This document shows, in pieces, positions 1 through 5,705 of a stretch of 12,262 nt of DNA. This stretch comes from an uncultured Oscillospiraceae bacterium. Lineage in GTDB: Bacteria; Bacillota; Clostridia; Oscillospirales; Oscillospiraceae. The notes under the pieces are model-generated. The model ran no database searches. It saw only the letters and a list, made by a program, of their open reading frames with translations, and was not told the origin of the DNA. The stretch spans positions 1 to 12,262 of the forward strand of contig CAAFPE010000107.1 of the NCBI GenBank assembly GCA_900764755.1, written 5' to 3'. Numbering within the stretch: position 1 is the stretch's first letter; each line of letters opens with the position of its first letter. The position numbers were made by a program, and so were the translations under genes.

Positions 1-45
1 CCGTGAAGGGGGCCACGGGGATTTTCAACCCTTATTTTTCCCCGT

Positions 46-95
46 AAAAATGGGGGCGGGGGGGGAGGGTTCCCCCTCCCCCCCGGCATTTTTTT
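46..95. terminator. Bidirectional intrinsic terminator
   Basis: A run of Gs broken by one A (about 59-69) pairs with a matching C run containing a T (74-84), giving an 11-bp GC stem. Outside it, AAAAATG (46-52) pairs with CATTTTT (87-93), so there is a T tract on the right (89-95) and, read the other way, a T tract on the left. This is the classic layout of a terminator that works in both directions. It probably ends a gene lying left of the window and insulates the sigma factor gene. Confidence 0.7.
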
Positions 96-103
96 ACCCA
101 TCG

Positions 104-131
104 GTCACAAATCGGGCTGCCCGGTCGTATA
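104..131 (+). promoter_or_regulatory. Candidate ECF-type autoregulated promoter of the sigma factor gene
   Basis: The short gap between the terminator and the gene holds GTCACAA (104-110) and CGTATA (126-131), 15 bases apart. ECF sigma factors often recognise an AAC-like -35 and a CGT-type -10 and commonly drive their own gene. No sigma-A promoter is visible in this gap. The match is loose and the assignment is an inference. Confidence 0.22.
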
Positions 132-153
132 CCGGATGAAAGGAGGCGGGGCC

Positions 154-642
154 ATGACAGTGTGGAGTCAGCCGGATCAGGCGGAGCGCTTCATCCGGGA
201 GTACGCCGACCCGATCCTGAGGGTGTGCGCCGCGTATTCCCTGGGGCGCGCCGACGCCCAGGACATCTGCCAGGACATTTTCCTCACCCTGCTGGAGAGG
301 GCGCAGGCATTTCAAGGTCCGGAGCACGAGCGGGCCTTTATCCTGCGCTGTGCCATCAACGCCTGCAAGGATCTGCTGAAAAGCAGCCGCCTCCGCCGCA
401 CCGCGCCTCTGGAGGAGGCGGAGCGGGTTGCCGCCCCCGCGTCCGGGGAGGTCCATGAGGTCTGGCAGGCGGTGGAGCGGCTCCCGGCCCGGGAGCGGAT
501 CCTGGTCTATCTGTTTTATTGTGAGGGCTACGGCCTGGAGGAGGCCGCTGGAATGTGCGGCTGCTCCTACGCCGCCGCCCGCCAGCGGCTGAGCCGGGCC
601 AGAAAGCGGCTGCGGTCAGAATTGGAGGTGTACGATGGCTGA
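154..642 (+). CDS. RNA polymerase sigma factor, sigma-70 family, ECF type
   Basis: The 162-residue protein has the two-domain layout of extracytoplasmic-function sigma factors, which redirect RNA polymerase to a small regulon. Region 2 covers about residues 8-78 and includes the helix DAQDICQDIFLTLL (34-47) and the RCAINACKDLLKS stretch. Region 4 (about 105-155) holds the helix-turn-helix, from LPARERILVYLFYCEGYGLEEAA to the basic RQRLSRARKRL end. The linker is short and there is no sigma-3 domain. The start at 154 is chosen because AAAGGAGG (139-146) lies just ahead of it; an in-frame ATG at 136 precedes that site and would encode it. The stop overlaps the next gene by 8 bases, so the two are translationally coupled, as sigma/anti-sigma pairs often are. 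The family call is firm; the signal and regulon are unknown. Confidence 0.9.
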   Translation: MTVWSQPDQAERFIREYADPILRVCAAYSLGRADAQDICQDIFLTLLERAQAFQGPEHERAFILRCAINACKDLLKSSRLRRTAPLEEAERVAAPASGEVHEVWQAVERLPARERILVYLFYCEGYGLEEAAGMCGCSYAAARQRLSRARKRLRSELEVYDG

Positions 643-1813
643 CTGGAACCATTCCTTTGATTACTTTGCATTCACACCGGAAGAAAAGGAACAGCTGACA
701 GACCGCCTGCGGCAGGCGGCAGAACAGGAGGAGCGTATGAAGGAGCCAACAAAACGGATCATCCGTCACACCGGGCGCCGGCTTCTGATCGGGGCCGGGG
801 CGGCGGCCGCGCTGACCATGGGGGCCCTGGCGGCCACGGTAGGGGGCGGCCTGCTGGGCTATTTTGAGGCCCGCACCCCCGAGGATCAGGGTGTTCTGGA
901 GGATGGCATCTACCGGCTGGGCCGCAGCGAGACTTGGAACGGCTGGACGGTGGCCCTCACCGACTGCGTGGGGGACAACACCAACTGCTATGTGTGGGTG
1001 GAGGTGACCGCCCCGGAGGGGACAGCTTTGGGGGATGCGGCGGCCCTGGGGTATGACAGCGGCTATTTCGACCTGGACGCCAAGATTAAGCCGGAGCGGG
1101 AGGACCCGGCCGGGTCTTGGGGGTGGCAGGTACTGGAGGTGGAGGACCCGGAGCCTAGCGACAACCGCCTGTCCTTCTGTATCAAGATGAATGTTTACCC
1201 CGCCCAGCAGCTGGCGGGTGGGCAGTGGGACTTCTCCATCGGTCCCCTTCGGGATGTGTGGTTTACCGACCCGGGGACGGACCAGGTGATCCGGTATGAG
1301 GACACCCAGCTGACCCAGGCTGTCCGGGACCATGTGTGGCAGTTTTCCGATGTGTGCCTGGACATCCCCGACCAGAGCGTACAGTGCGCACCGCAGATTG
1401 AGGTCCCCTACCTGGACGGCACCGCCACCCTCACCAGGCTGGAGATCACCCCCCTGACCACCACAGTGCGGATCGAGGGCGGGGCCTGCTATGACCACCA
1501 CGGGAGGGCATCGGCGAAACAGGCCGGCTTGACGCCGCCCTCCCCCACGGATCCCGCCCAGTGGACGGAGTGCTGGAGGGAGCTGGAGAGCGTTCTGGTT
1601 CTGAAGGACGGGACCACTCTTGAGCCCCCCGAAACCGGCGGCGGCTCCAGCTGTCAGGACGGGGTGAGCAGCGACACCTATCAGGGGGCGCCCTATGTGG
1701 AAAAGAAGTTCCAGTATGCGGAACAAAGGTATGATGTTGCTCCGCGGGTCATCGACCCCAGCCAGGTGGATCATATCCTGGTGTGCGGTGTACGGGTGGA
1801 GCTGCCCGGCTGA
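635..1813 (+). CDS. Single-pass membrane protein, probable anti-sigma factor (DUF4179-like)
   Basis: This 392-residue protein has a charged N-terminal part of about 49 residues (EEKEQLTDRLRQAAEQEERMK) predicted to be cytoplasmic. One hydrophobic, Ala/Gly-rich segment (about 50-76) follows, then a long outer domain of about 315 residues. The N-in, single-span, C-out plan, together with the overlap with the sigma factor gene, is that of Clostridial anti-sigma/sensor proteins with DUF4179-type outer domains. The segment after the membrane (NGWTVALTDCVGDNTNCYVWVEV, in part) resembles the start of such a domain. There is no zinc anti-sigma HxxxCxxC motif. GGAGG (624-628) lies 6 bases before the ATG, inside the sigma gene. 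The role is inferred mainly from position and topology, and the stimulus is unknown. Confidence 0.72.
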   Translation: MADWNHSFDYFAFTPEEKEQLTDRLRQAAEQEERMKEPTKRIIRHTGRRLLIGAGAAAALTMGALAATVGGGLLGYFEARTPEDQGVLEDGIYRLGRSETWNGWTVALTDCVGDNTNCYVWVEVTAPEGTALGDAAALGYDSGYFDLDAKIKPEREDPAGSWGWQVLEVEDPEPSDNRLSFCIKMNVYPAQQLAGGQWDFSIGPLRDVWFTDPGTDQVIRYEDTQLTQAVRDHVWQFSDVCLDIPDQSVQCAPQIEVPYLDGTATLTRLEITPLTTTVRIEGGACYDHHGRASAKQAGLTPPSPTDPAQWTECWRELESVLVLKDGTTLEPPETGGGSSCQDGVSSDTYQGAPYVEKKFQYAEQRYDVAPRVIDPSQVDHILVCGVRVELPG

Positions 1814-1823
1814 GCAGCCTCCT

Positions 1824-1842
1824 GGCGGCCCGGCGGGCCGCC
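1824..1842 (+). terminator. GC-rich stem-loop after the anti-sigma gene
   Basis: GGCGGCCC (1824-1831) and GGGCCGCC (1835-1842) form a perfect 8-bp stem with a GGC loop. CTCC/GGAG can add a lower stem. No T run follows on the plus strand, so this is a weak or Rho-assisted terminator or an mRNA 3'-end stabiliser. Confidence 0.35.
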
Positions 1843-1856
1843 CTGGGAGACAGGAC

Positions 1857-1904
1857 AAATAAAAGCTGGCCGGGGGCCCCCATAAAATTTGCGGTCCCCG
1901 GCCA
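1857..1904 (-). terminator. Intrinsic terminator of the M16 peptidase gene
   Basis: TGGCCGGGG (1867-1875) and CCCCGGCCA (1896-1904) form a perfect 9-bp stem with a 20-base loop. Read on the minus strand the stem is followed by GCTTTTATTT (complement of 1857-1866), a good U tract. It lies about 85 bases past the minus-strand M16 stop codon, so it fits that gene and not the plus-strand one. The rest of this 175-bp gap holds two copies of CATAAAATTT, one in the loop. Confidence 0.62.
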
Positions 1905-1988
1905 CTTGCTTACTCATAAAATTTCCGGATCAGGGCCGAACACTGTATCTGGCGGCAGGCCCGAGCTGCTTCCTAACTGTACGAACGC

Positions 1989-3239
1989 TCAGCGGGCGAG
2001 CCAGTCGGCGTACTCATCCACGGTGCGCACCCGGCCCACCGCAGAGAGAGAGGCCCCCTGAGGCCGGAAGAGGTACTGAGCCAGCTGGCGCAATTCCTCC
2101 CGGGTCACCTGCTCATAGCACTCCAGAAGCTCCTCTGCTTCCCGTACCCGGCCATATAGAAGGCTGGAGACGCCCAGATGGCTCATGCGGGACTGAACGG
2201 ACTCCAGCCCCATCAGAAGGCCGGCCTGGGCCTGCTCCCGGGCACGGTCCAGTTCCTCCTGAGTGGGACCATGCTCGGCCAGGTCGCTGACGATATTCCG
2301 GACGGTGTCCAGGGCCTGTGCCTCCTGCTCACCGCCTGTGGCGGTGTAGATGCCCAGCAGGCCGGTGTCCGCATGATCGGCCACATAGGAATAGACGGTG
2401 TAGCACAGGCCCCGCTTCTCCCGCAGTTCCTGGAACAGGCGGGAGGAGCAGCCGCCCCCCAGGATGGCGTTGAGCAGCAGCAAGGCGTACCGGTGGTCAT
2501 CCCGATAGGACAGACCGGGGTAGGCCAGAATCAGATGGTTCTGCTCAATGGCCTTCCGGCGCACGGTGACGGCGGGGTGATAGACCGCGTCCCGCACTCG
2601 GCGGGGAGTGGCGGCGGGCAGGGCGGCCAGACGCTCCCGAAGGGCGGTGATATGCCGCTCCTCAAAACGGCCCGCCAGGGCGGCCACGATGGAACTGGGG
2701 CAGTAGTGCTCTGTCTGCCACTGGCGCAGGGATTCCCCCGTCATTTCGTTCAGGGTGGAAGCACGGCCAAGGATGGGACGGCCCAGGGGGCGGCCCTTAT
2801 AGACCGCCATAGCAAGACGGTCGGCACACAGGTCCTCCGGTGTGTCCTCGTACATCCCGATCTCCTCCAGAATCACGCCCCGTTCCAGTTCCACATCCTC
2901 CTGAGCGAAGCGGGAATGGAACAGCATATCGCACAGCAGGTCAGAGGCACGGTCCAGGTGGCGGTCCAGGCATCGGGCATAGTAGCAGGTGCTCTCCTTG
3001 GTGGTGTAGGCGTTGACCTGTCCACCGATGGCGTCGATCTCCCGGGCCAGGTCGGCGGCGGAGCGCTGGTCAGTACCCTTGAAGGAGAGATGCTCGATAA
3101 AATGGGCAGCGCCGTTTTCTGCGGCACGCTCGTGGCGAGAGCCCGCCCCCACGAAAAATCCGAGGGCAGCGGAGCGGGCCCCCGGAATATATTCAGTCAA
3201 AAGGCGGGCTCCATTGGGAAGGGTGATGGTACGGTACAT
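1989..3239 (-). CDS. M16 family zinc metallopeptidase (pitrilysin/YmxG type)
   Basis: The 416-residue protein has the inverted zinc motif HxxEH (H46-F-I-E49-H50, in AAHFIEHLSFKGT). The third zinc ligand is E126 in LEEIGMYEDTPED, exactly 76 residues on as in the family. The C-terminal half carries the conserved SSRLFQELREKRGLCYTVYS block (265-284), whose Arg and Tyr help bind substrate. The length matches the single-unit bacterial processing-peptidase subgroup (Bacillus YmxG/MlpA), whose members probably act as dimers on peptides inside the cell. No signal peptide is present. The start at 3239 is chosen because GAGGAAA lies just upstream and MYRTITLPNGARL is a typical family N-terminus; the open frame extends upstream without support. 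It is divergent from the SpoIIQ-like gene. The substrate is unknown. Confidence 0.93.
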   Translation of the reverse strand: MYRTITLPNGARLLTEYIPGARSAALGFFVGAGSRHERAAENGAAHFIEHLSFKGTDQRSAADLAREIDAIGGQVNAYTTKESTCYYARCLDRHLDRASDLLCDMLFHSRFAQEDVELERGVILEEIGMYEDTPEDLCADRLAMAVYKGRPLGRPILGRASTLNEMTGESLRQWQTEHYCPSSIVAALAGRFEERHITALRERLAALPAATPRRVRDAVYHPAVTVRRKAIEQNHLILAYPGLSYRDDHRYALLLLNAILGGGCSSRLFQELREKRGLCYTVYSYVADHADTGLLGIYTATGGEQEAQALDTVRNIVSDLAEHGPTQEELDRAREQAQAGLLMGLESVQSRMSHLGVSSLLYGRVREAEELLECYEQVTREELRQLAQYLFRPQGASLSAVGRVRTVDEYADWLAR

Positions 3240-3274
3240 GGCTGTTTCCTCACTTTGACAAGTTTCGTGGATAA

Positions 3275-3304
3275 AGTATACCACATCTCTAGGGAATTCG
3301 TCTA
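3275..3304 (-). promoter_or_regulatory. Candidate sigma-A promoter for the M16 gene
   Basis: On the minus strand, TAGACG (complement of 3299-3304) and TATACT (complement of 3275-3280) are separated by 18 bases. That is 4/6 and 5/6 matches to the -35 and -10 consensus. Transcription would begin near 3268, about 28 bases before the start codon. Confidence 0.45.
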
Positions 3305-3342
3305 TCCAAGTTTCACATTTCTGTACATCTTCCCGGCATCGT

Positions 3343-3371
3343 CTGAAAAAATCGGAGTCTGCGGGTATAAT
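3343..3371 (+). promoter_or_regulatory. Candidate promoter of the SpoIIQ-like gene
   Basis: TATAAT (3366-3371) sits 17 bases after CTGAAA (3343-3348), a weak sigma-A-type pair. The same -10 region, GGGTATAAT (3363-3371), also fits the GG-N2-ANANT pattern described for sigma-F promoters, but no good sigma-F -35 lies at the right distance. Forespore control would be expected for a true SpoIIQ; the sequence does not decide it. Confidence 0.4.
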
Positions 3372-3413
3372 GTGCCCTGTGCCTGTCCACAATAGGCTTC
3401 GGAGGTGGTTTCC

Positions 3414-4139
3414 ATGAAACGGAACCGATTGGAAAAACTGGGCGACTTCGTGCTGGGAAAGGGCTTTTACATAGTCCTGTTCCTGTGCGTCGCCGCAATT
3501 GGAATTTCGGGCTATTATCTCATCCGCTCCGTCAGCGGGAGCGAGCCGGTGGAAGAACCGGTCACAGCGAATCCCAGCATCACCCTGCCGGACAGCAGCG
3601 CGGTCTTTCCCGGGGAGCAGTTCCATCAGCCCCAGCCCGCACCGGAGCCGGAGGTACAGCCGGACGACCCCCAGCCAAAGAAGGATGCGGGGACGGAGAC
3701 AGCAGTCCCGGAGCAGCCCCGGGAAGTGGTCTACACCTGGCCGGTGAAGGGGAAGGTGCTCCGGGGCTTCACAGTGGAGGCTCTTGCCTATGATGAGACC
3801 ATGGGGGACTGGCGGACCCATGGGGGGATCGACATTGCAGCTGAGGCGGGACGGAAGGTGCTGGCTGCCGGAGAGGGCCAGGTAGCCGAGGTGTATGACG
3901 ACGCCATGATGGGCACTACGGTGACCGTCCTCCAGCCGGACGGGGTGACAGCAGTATATTCCAACCTGGCCCAAGGGGCCGCTGTGGCGGTGGGTGACCC
4001 CGTAGATACCGGGACCGTGTTGGGGGAGGTGGGAAGCACTGCCATGGCAGAGAGCGGGCTGGAGCCCCATCTCCATCTGGAACTGCTGGCAGACGGGGAG
4101 CCGGTGGACCCCCTGGCCTATCTGCCGGAGCTGAATTGA
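3414..4139 (+). CDS. Membrane-anchored M23 (LytM-domain) protein, SpoIIQ-like
   Basis: This 241-residue protein has a short basic N-terminus, one membrane segment (GFYIVLFLCVAAIGISGYYLI, residues 17-37) and a long Pro/Glu-rich linker (about 45-105). A C-terminal LytM domain (about 107-237) follows. All four catalytic positions are present: H136 and D140 in HGGID, and H219 and H221 in HLHLE, so the zinc endopeptidase site looks intact. SpoIIQ makes the forespore side of the SpoIIQ-SpoIIIAH channel during engulfment, and Clostridial versions keep the zinc site. The gene is not next to spoIID, so a vegetative M23 hydrolase remains possible. The start is the ATG after CGGAGG (3400-3405); a GTG at 3405 overlaps that site and is unlikely. 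The M23 call is firm, the SpoIIQ role less so. Confidence 0.82.
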   Translation: MKRNRLEKLGDFVLGKGFYIVLFLCVAAIGISGYYLIRSVSGSEPVEEPVTANPSITLPDSSAVFPGEQFHQPQPAPEPEVQPDDPQPKKDAGTETAVPEQPREVVYTWPVKGKVLRGFTVEALAYDETMGDWRTHGGIDIAAEAGRKVLAAGEGQVAEVYDDAMMGTTVTVLQPDGVTAVYSNLAQGAAVAVGDPVDTGTVLGEVGSTAMAESGLEPHLHLELLADGEPVDPLAYLPELN

Positions 4140-4151
4140 ACTCAAGAGCAG

Positions 4152-4181
4152 GAGGGCGGCTGTCATACGACAGCCGCCCTC
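4152..4181. terminator. Stem-loop between convergent genes
   Basis: GAGGGCGGCTGTC (4152-4164) and GACAGCCGCCCTC (4169-4181) form a perfect 13-bp stem with a four-base loop (ATAC). It lies 12 bases after the M23 stop and 13 bases beyond the stop of the minus-strand DUF3870 gene. No T run follows on either side, so it is probably a shared end structure for both transcripts, not a standard intrinsic terminator. Confidence 0.55.
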
Positions 4182-4194
4182 GGAGCATTCGGTC

Positions 4195-4524
4195 TCAGGA
4201 ATGCCGCAGGGCGGCTTCCTTTAAAGCGGGATACCGTTTAATGGCGTCCAGATAGGCCACCACGATCGCCTTTTTGGAGGAGCCGCCGTATCGGCGGTTC
4301 AACTCTGCCTCCAGGGTCTCCTTCCGCTCCCACAGGTTGCGCCCGACAAAGAGGCGGGAGAGAAACTCCTCGGTCAGATCCACCGTGTGGGTGCAGCCGA
4401 ATTGCAGGATCTGGTCGGTCTCCGGGTCCACCTCAAAGGCGAGGTAAAAGGAATTGAAGATCTTGGTGATGGCGTTGTCCAGGTTGGTCCGGGACTCGCC
4501 AATCAAATACACACTCTCTGACAT
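4195..4524 (-). CDS. DUF3870 domain protein
   Basis: The small 109-residue protein is soluble, with no signal peptide or membrane segment. Its sequence fits the DUF3870 family throughout: an N-terminal VYLIGESRTNLDNAITK, a middle FEVDPETDQILQFGCT, then LTEEFLSRLFVGRNL and a C-terminal GGSSKKAIVVAYLDAIKRY. The biochemical role of the family is not known. The start at 4524 (MSESVYLI) is chosen because AGGAGGAG lies 8-10 bases upstream; a longer frame from 4551 has no ribosome binding site and adds residues atypical of the family. It follows the dipeptidase gene by 80 bases on the same strand with no terminator between, so the two are probably co-transcribed. Confidence 0.85.
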   Translation of the reverse strand: MSESVYLIGESRTNLDNAITKIFNSFYLAFEVDPETDQILQFGCTHTVDLTEEFLSRLFVGRNLWERKETLEAELNRRYGGSSKKAIVVAYLDAIKRYPALKEAALRHS

Positions 4525-4604
4525 TGCTGCGTCTCCTCCTGACTGCTTCAACTGTACGCTCCATTATGCCATCCCGGGCGGTGAGAGGCAAGGATTTTTT
4601 GCCG

Positions 4605-5564
4605 TTACAGACTGTTTCTGTGGAAAAAGTCCAAGGCGTTCTGATAGAGGATGCCGGAAGCGGTGGACTCGGGGATATTGCGGGAGAGCAGATACTCATA
4701 GATGCCGGCCGCCTTGGTGGGGGAGTCCAGACACTCGGGGAGCTGGGCGCCATCAAAGTCGGAGCCCAGGGCAAGGCACCTCTCCGCCCCCAGAGAGAGG
4801 AAGTGGTCCACATGACGGTACAGGTCGTCCAGGCTCTCCACGTTCCGGTCCTCCCGGAGGAAGGCCACGAAGTAGTTCAGGCCGATGAGGCACTCACGGC
4901 GCACCATCTCCCGGATCATATCATCGGTGAGGTTGCGCTTGTGGGGGGCCACGGAGCGGGCGTTGGAGTGGGTGGCGGTAAAGGGCTTCTGGGCCACCTC
5001 CAGCAGATCGGCGAAGCCGGCGTCATTCAGGTGGGAGACGTCCGCCAGGATGTTGTACTTCTCCAGTTCGGGGATCAGCTTCTTGCCGAAGTCGGTCAGG
5101 CCGTGCTCGCTGACATGGCCGGAGCCGATCTCGTTCTCACCGTTCCAGGTGAGGGTGATGGCCTTGACCCCGTCCTCTGCCAGCAGACGGACCCGGTCCA
5201 GGTCGCCGGCCAGGGCTGAGCCGTTTTCTACGCTGAGGAAGGCGGCGGTCCGGTTAGACTGGAAGGCCTCCTCCATATCGGCACAGGTGCGGCAGCGCTT
5301 CACGCGGTCAGAGAATTTGTCCATCTGGCGGATGAAGTTGTCCCGGTTGGCCTCGTAATAGCGGATGGCGTCCTCGCCCCGGCATTCGTCTGGGATAAAA
5401 ATGGCGTAGAACTGAGCCCAGTGGACCCCCTCGGGGATGCTGGACAGGGAGAGGACACGCTGGGGGTCATCCAGGGTGTCGGTCCCCAGCCCGCTGCTGT
5501 ACTTACAGTCGGTCAGGGTGTCACAGTGCAGATCGATCAGCGCGTAAGGTTTCATGGCTATCAT
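4605..5564 (-). CDS. Membrane-type dipeptidase, peptidase family M19
   Basis: The 319-residue protein matches the renal dipeptidase family of di-zinc TIM-barrel enzymes, which split dipeptides including those with a C-terminal D-residue. All expected metal ligands are visible: H13 and D15 in DLHCDTL, bridging E113 in SVENGSAL, H178 in DVSHLN, H199 in THSNARS, and D269 in GSDFDG. The 21-residue spacing between the two later His equals that of the mammalian enzyme. There is no signal peptide, so it is probably cytoplasmic and acts on imported dipeptides. Two starts are close: 5564, with AGAAGG 5 bases upstream, and 5555 (MKPYALIDLHCDT), with AGGA 9 bases upstream. The longer is listed. It lies upstream of the DUF3870 gene and downstream of the SLH peptidase gene, with its own candidate promoter. 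Confidence 0.94.
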   Translation of the reverse strand: MIAMKPYALIDLHCDTLTDCKYSSGLGTDTLDDPQRVLSLSSIPEGVHWAQFYAIFIPDECRGEDAIRYYEANRDNFIRQMDKFSDRVKRCRTCADMEEAFQSNRTAAFLSVENGSALAGDLDRVRLLAEDGVKAITLTWNGENEIGSGHVSEHGLTDFGKKLIPELEKYNILADVSHLNDAGFADLLEVAQKPFTATHSNARSVAPHKRNLTDDMIREMVRRECLIGLNYFVAFLREDRNVESLDDLYRHVDHFLSLGAERCLALGSDFDGAQLPECLDSPTKAAGIYEYLLSRNIPESTASGILYQNALDFFHRNSL

Positions 5565-5578
5565 TCCTGCCTTCTAAA

Positions 5579-5607
5579 TTTATAGTTTGAGGCCGGTTGG
5601 CTGTCTC
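5579..5607 (-). promoter_or_regulatory. Candidate sigma-A promoter for the dipeptidase gene
   Basis: On the minus strand, GAGACA (complement of 5602-5607) lies 17 bases before TATAAA (complement of 5579-5584), 4/6 and 5/6 matches to consensus. Transcription would start near 5572, giving a very short leader that still includes AAGGCAGGA. The dipeptidase and DUF3870 genes could therefore be expressed apart from the genes upstream. Confidence 0.45.
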
Positions 5608-5651
5608 GGCAGGGCAGACGCCGCGCCGGGGAAGATCGGCCGTTTGGTGGA

Positions 5652-5683
5652 GCCCCCCGGACCCCAGTGTGGATCCGGGGGGC
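5652..5683 (-). terminator. Stem-loop after the SLH peptidase gene
   Basis: GCCCCCCGGA (5652-5661) and TCCGGGGGGC (5674-5683) form a perfect 10-bp GC stem with a 12-base loop, starting 22 bases after the SLH gene stop on the minus strand. The bases that follow on that strand are not T-rich, so it may stabilise the 3' end or terminate only partially. Confidence 0.4.
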
Positions 5684-5705
5684 GGGACGTTGGAGGGGGT
5701 GCGCG

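Noticed and set aside
1..45. A gene end or further structure at the left edge
   Set aside because: Only short CCGTG/CACGG and ACGGGG/CCCCGT pairings are visible and no frame can be assigned; the terminator at 46-95 merely implies a gene to the left.
356..1858. A 500-codon open frame on the minus strand opposite the sigma/anti-sigma genes
   Set aside because: It is Pro/Arg/Gly-rich, has no ribosome binding site or domain, and crosses the well-supported sigma and anti-sigma genes.
3240..4166. N-terminal extension of the M16 frame to 725 residues
   Set aside because: The extension is antisense to the M23 gene and has no family similarity. A proper ribosome binding site and family N-terminus occur at 3239.
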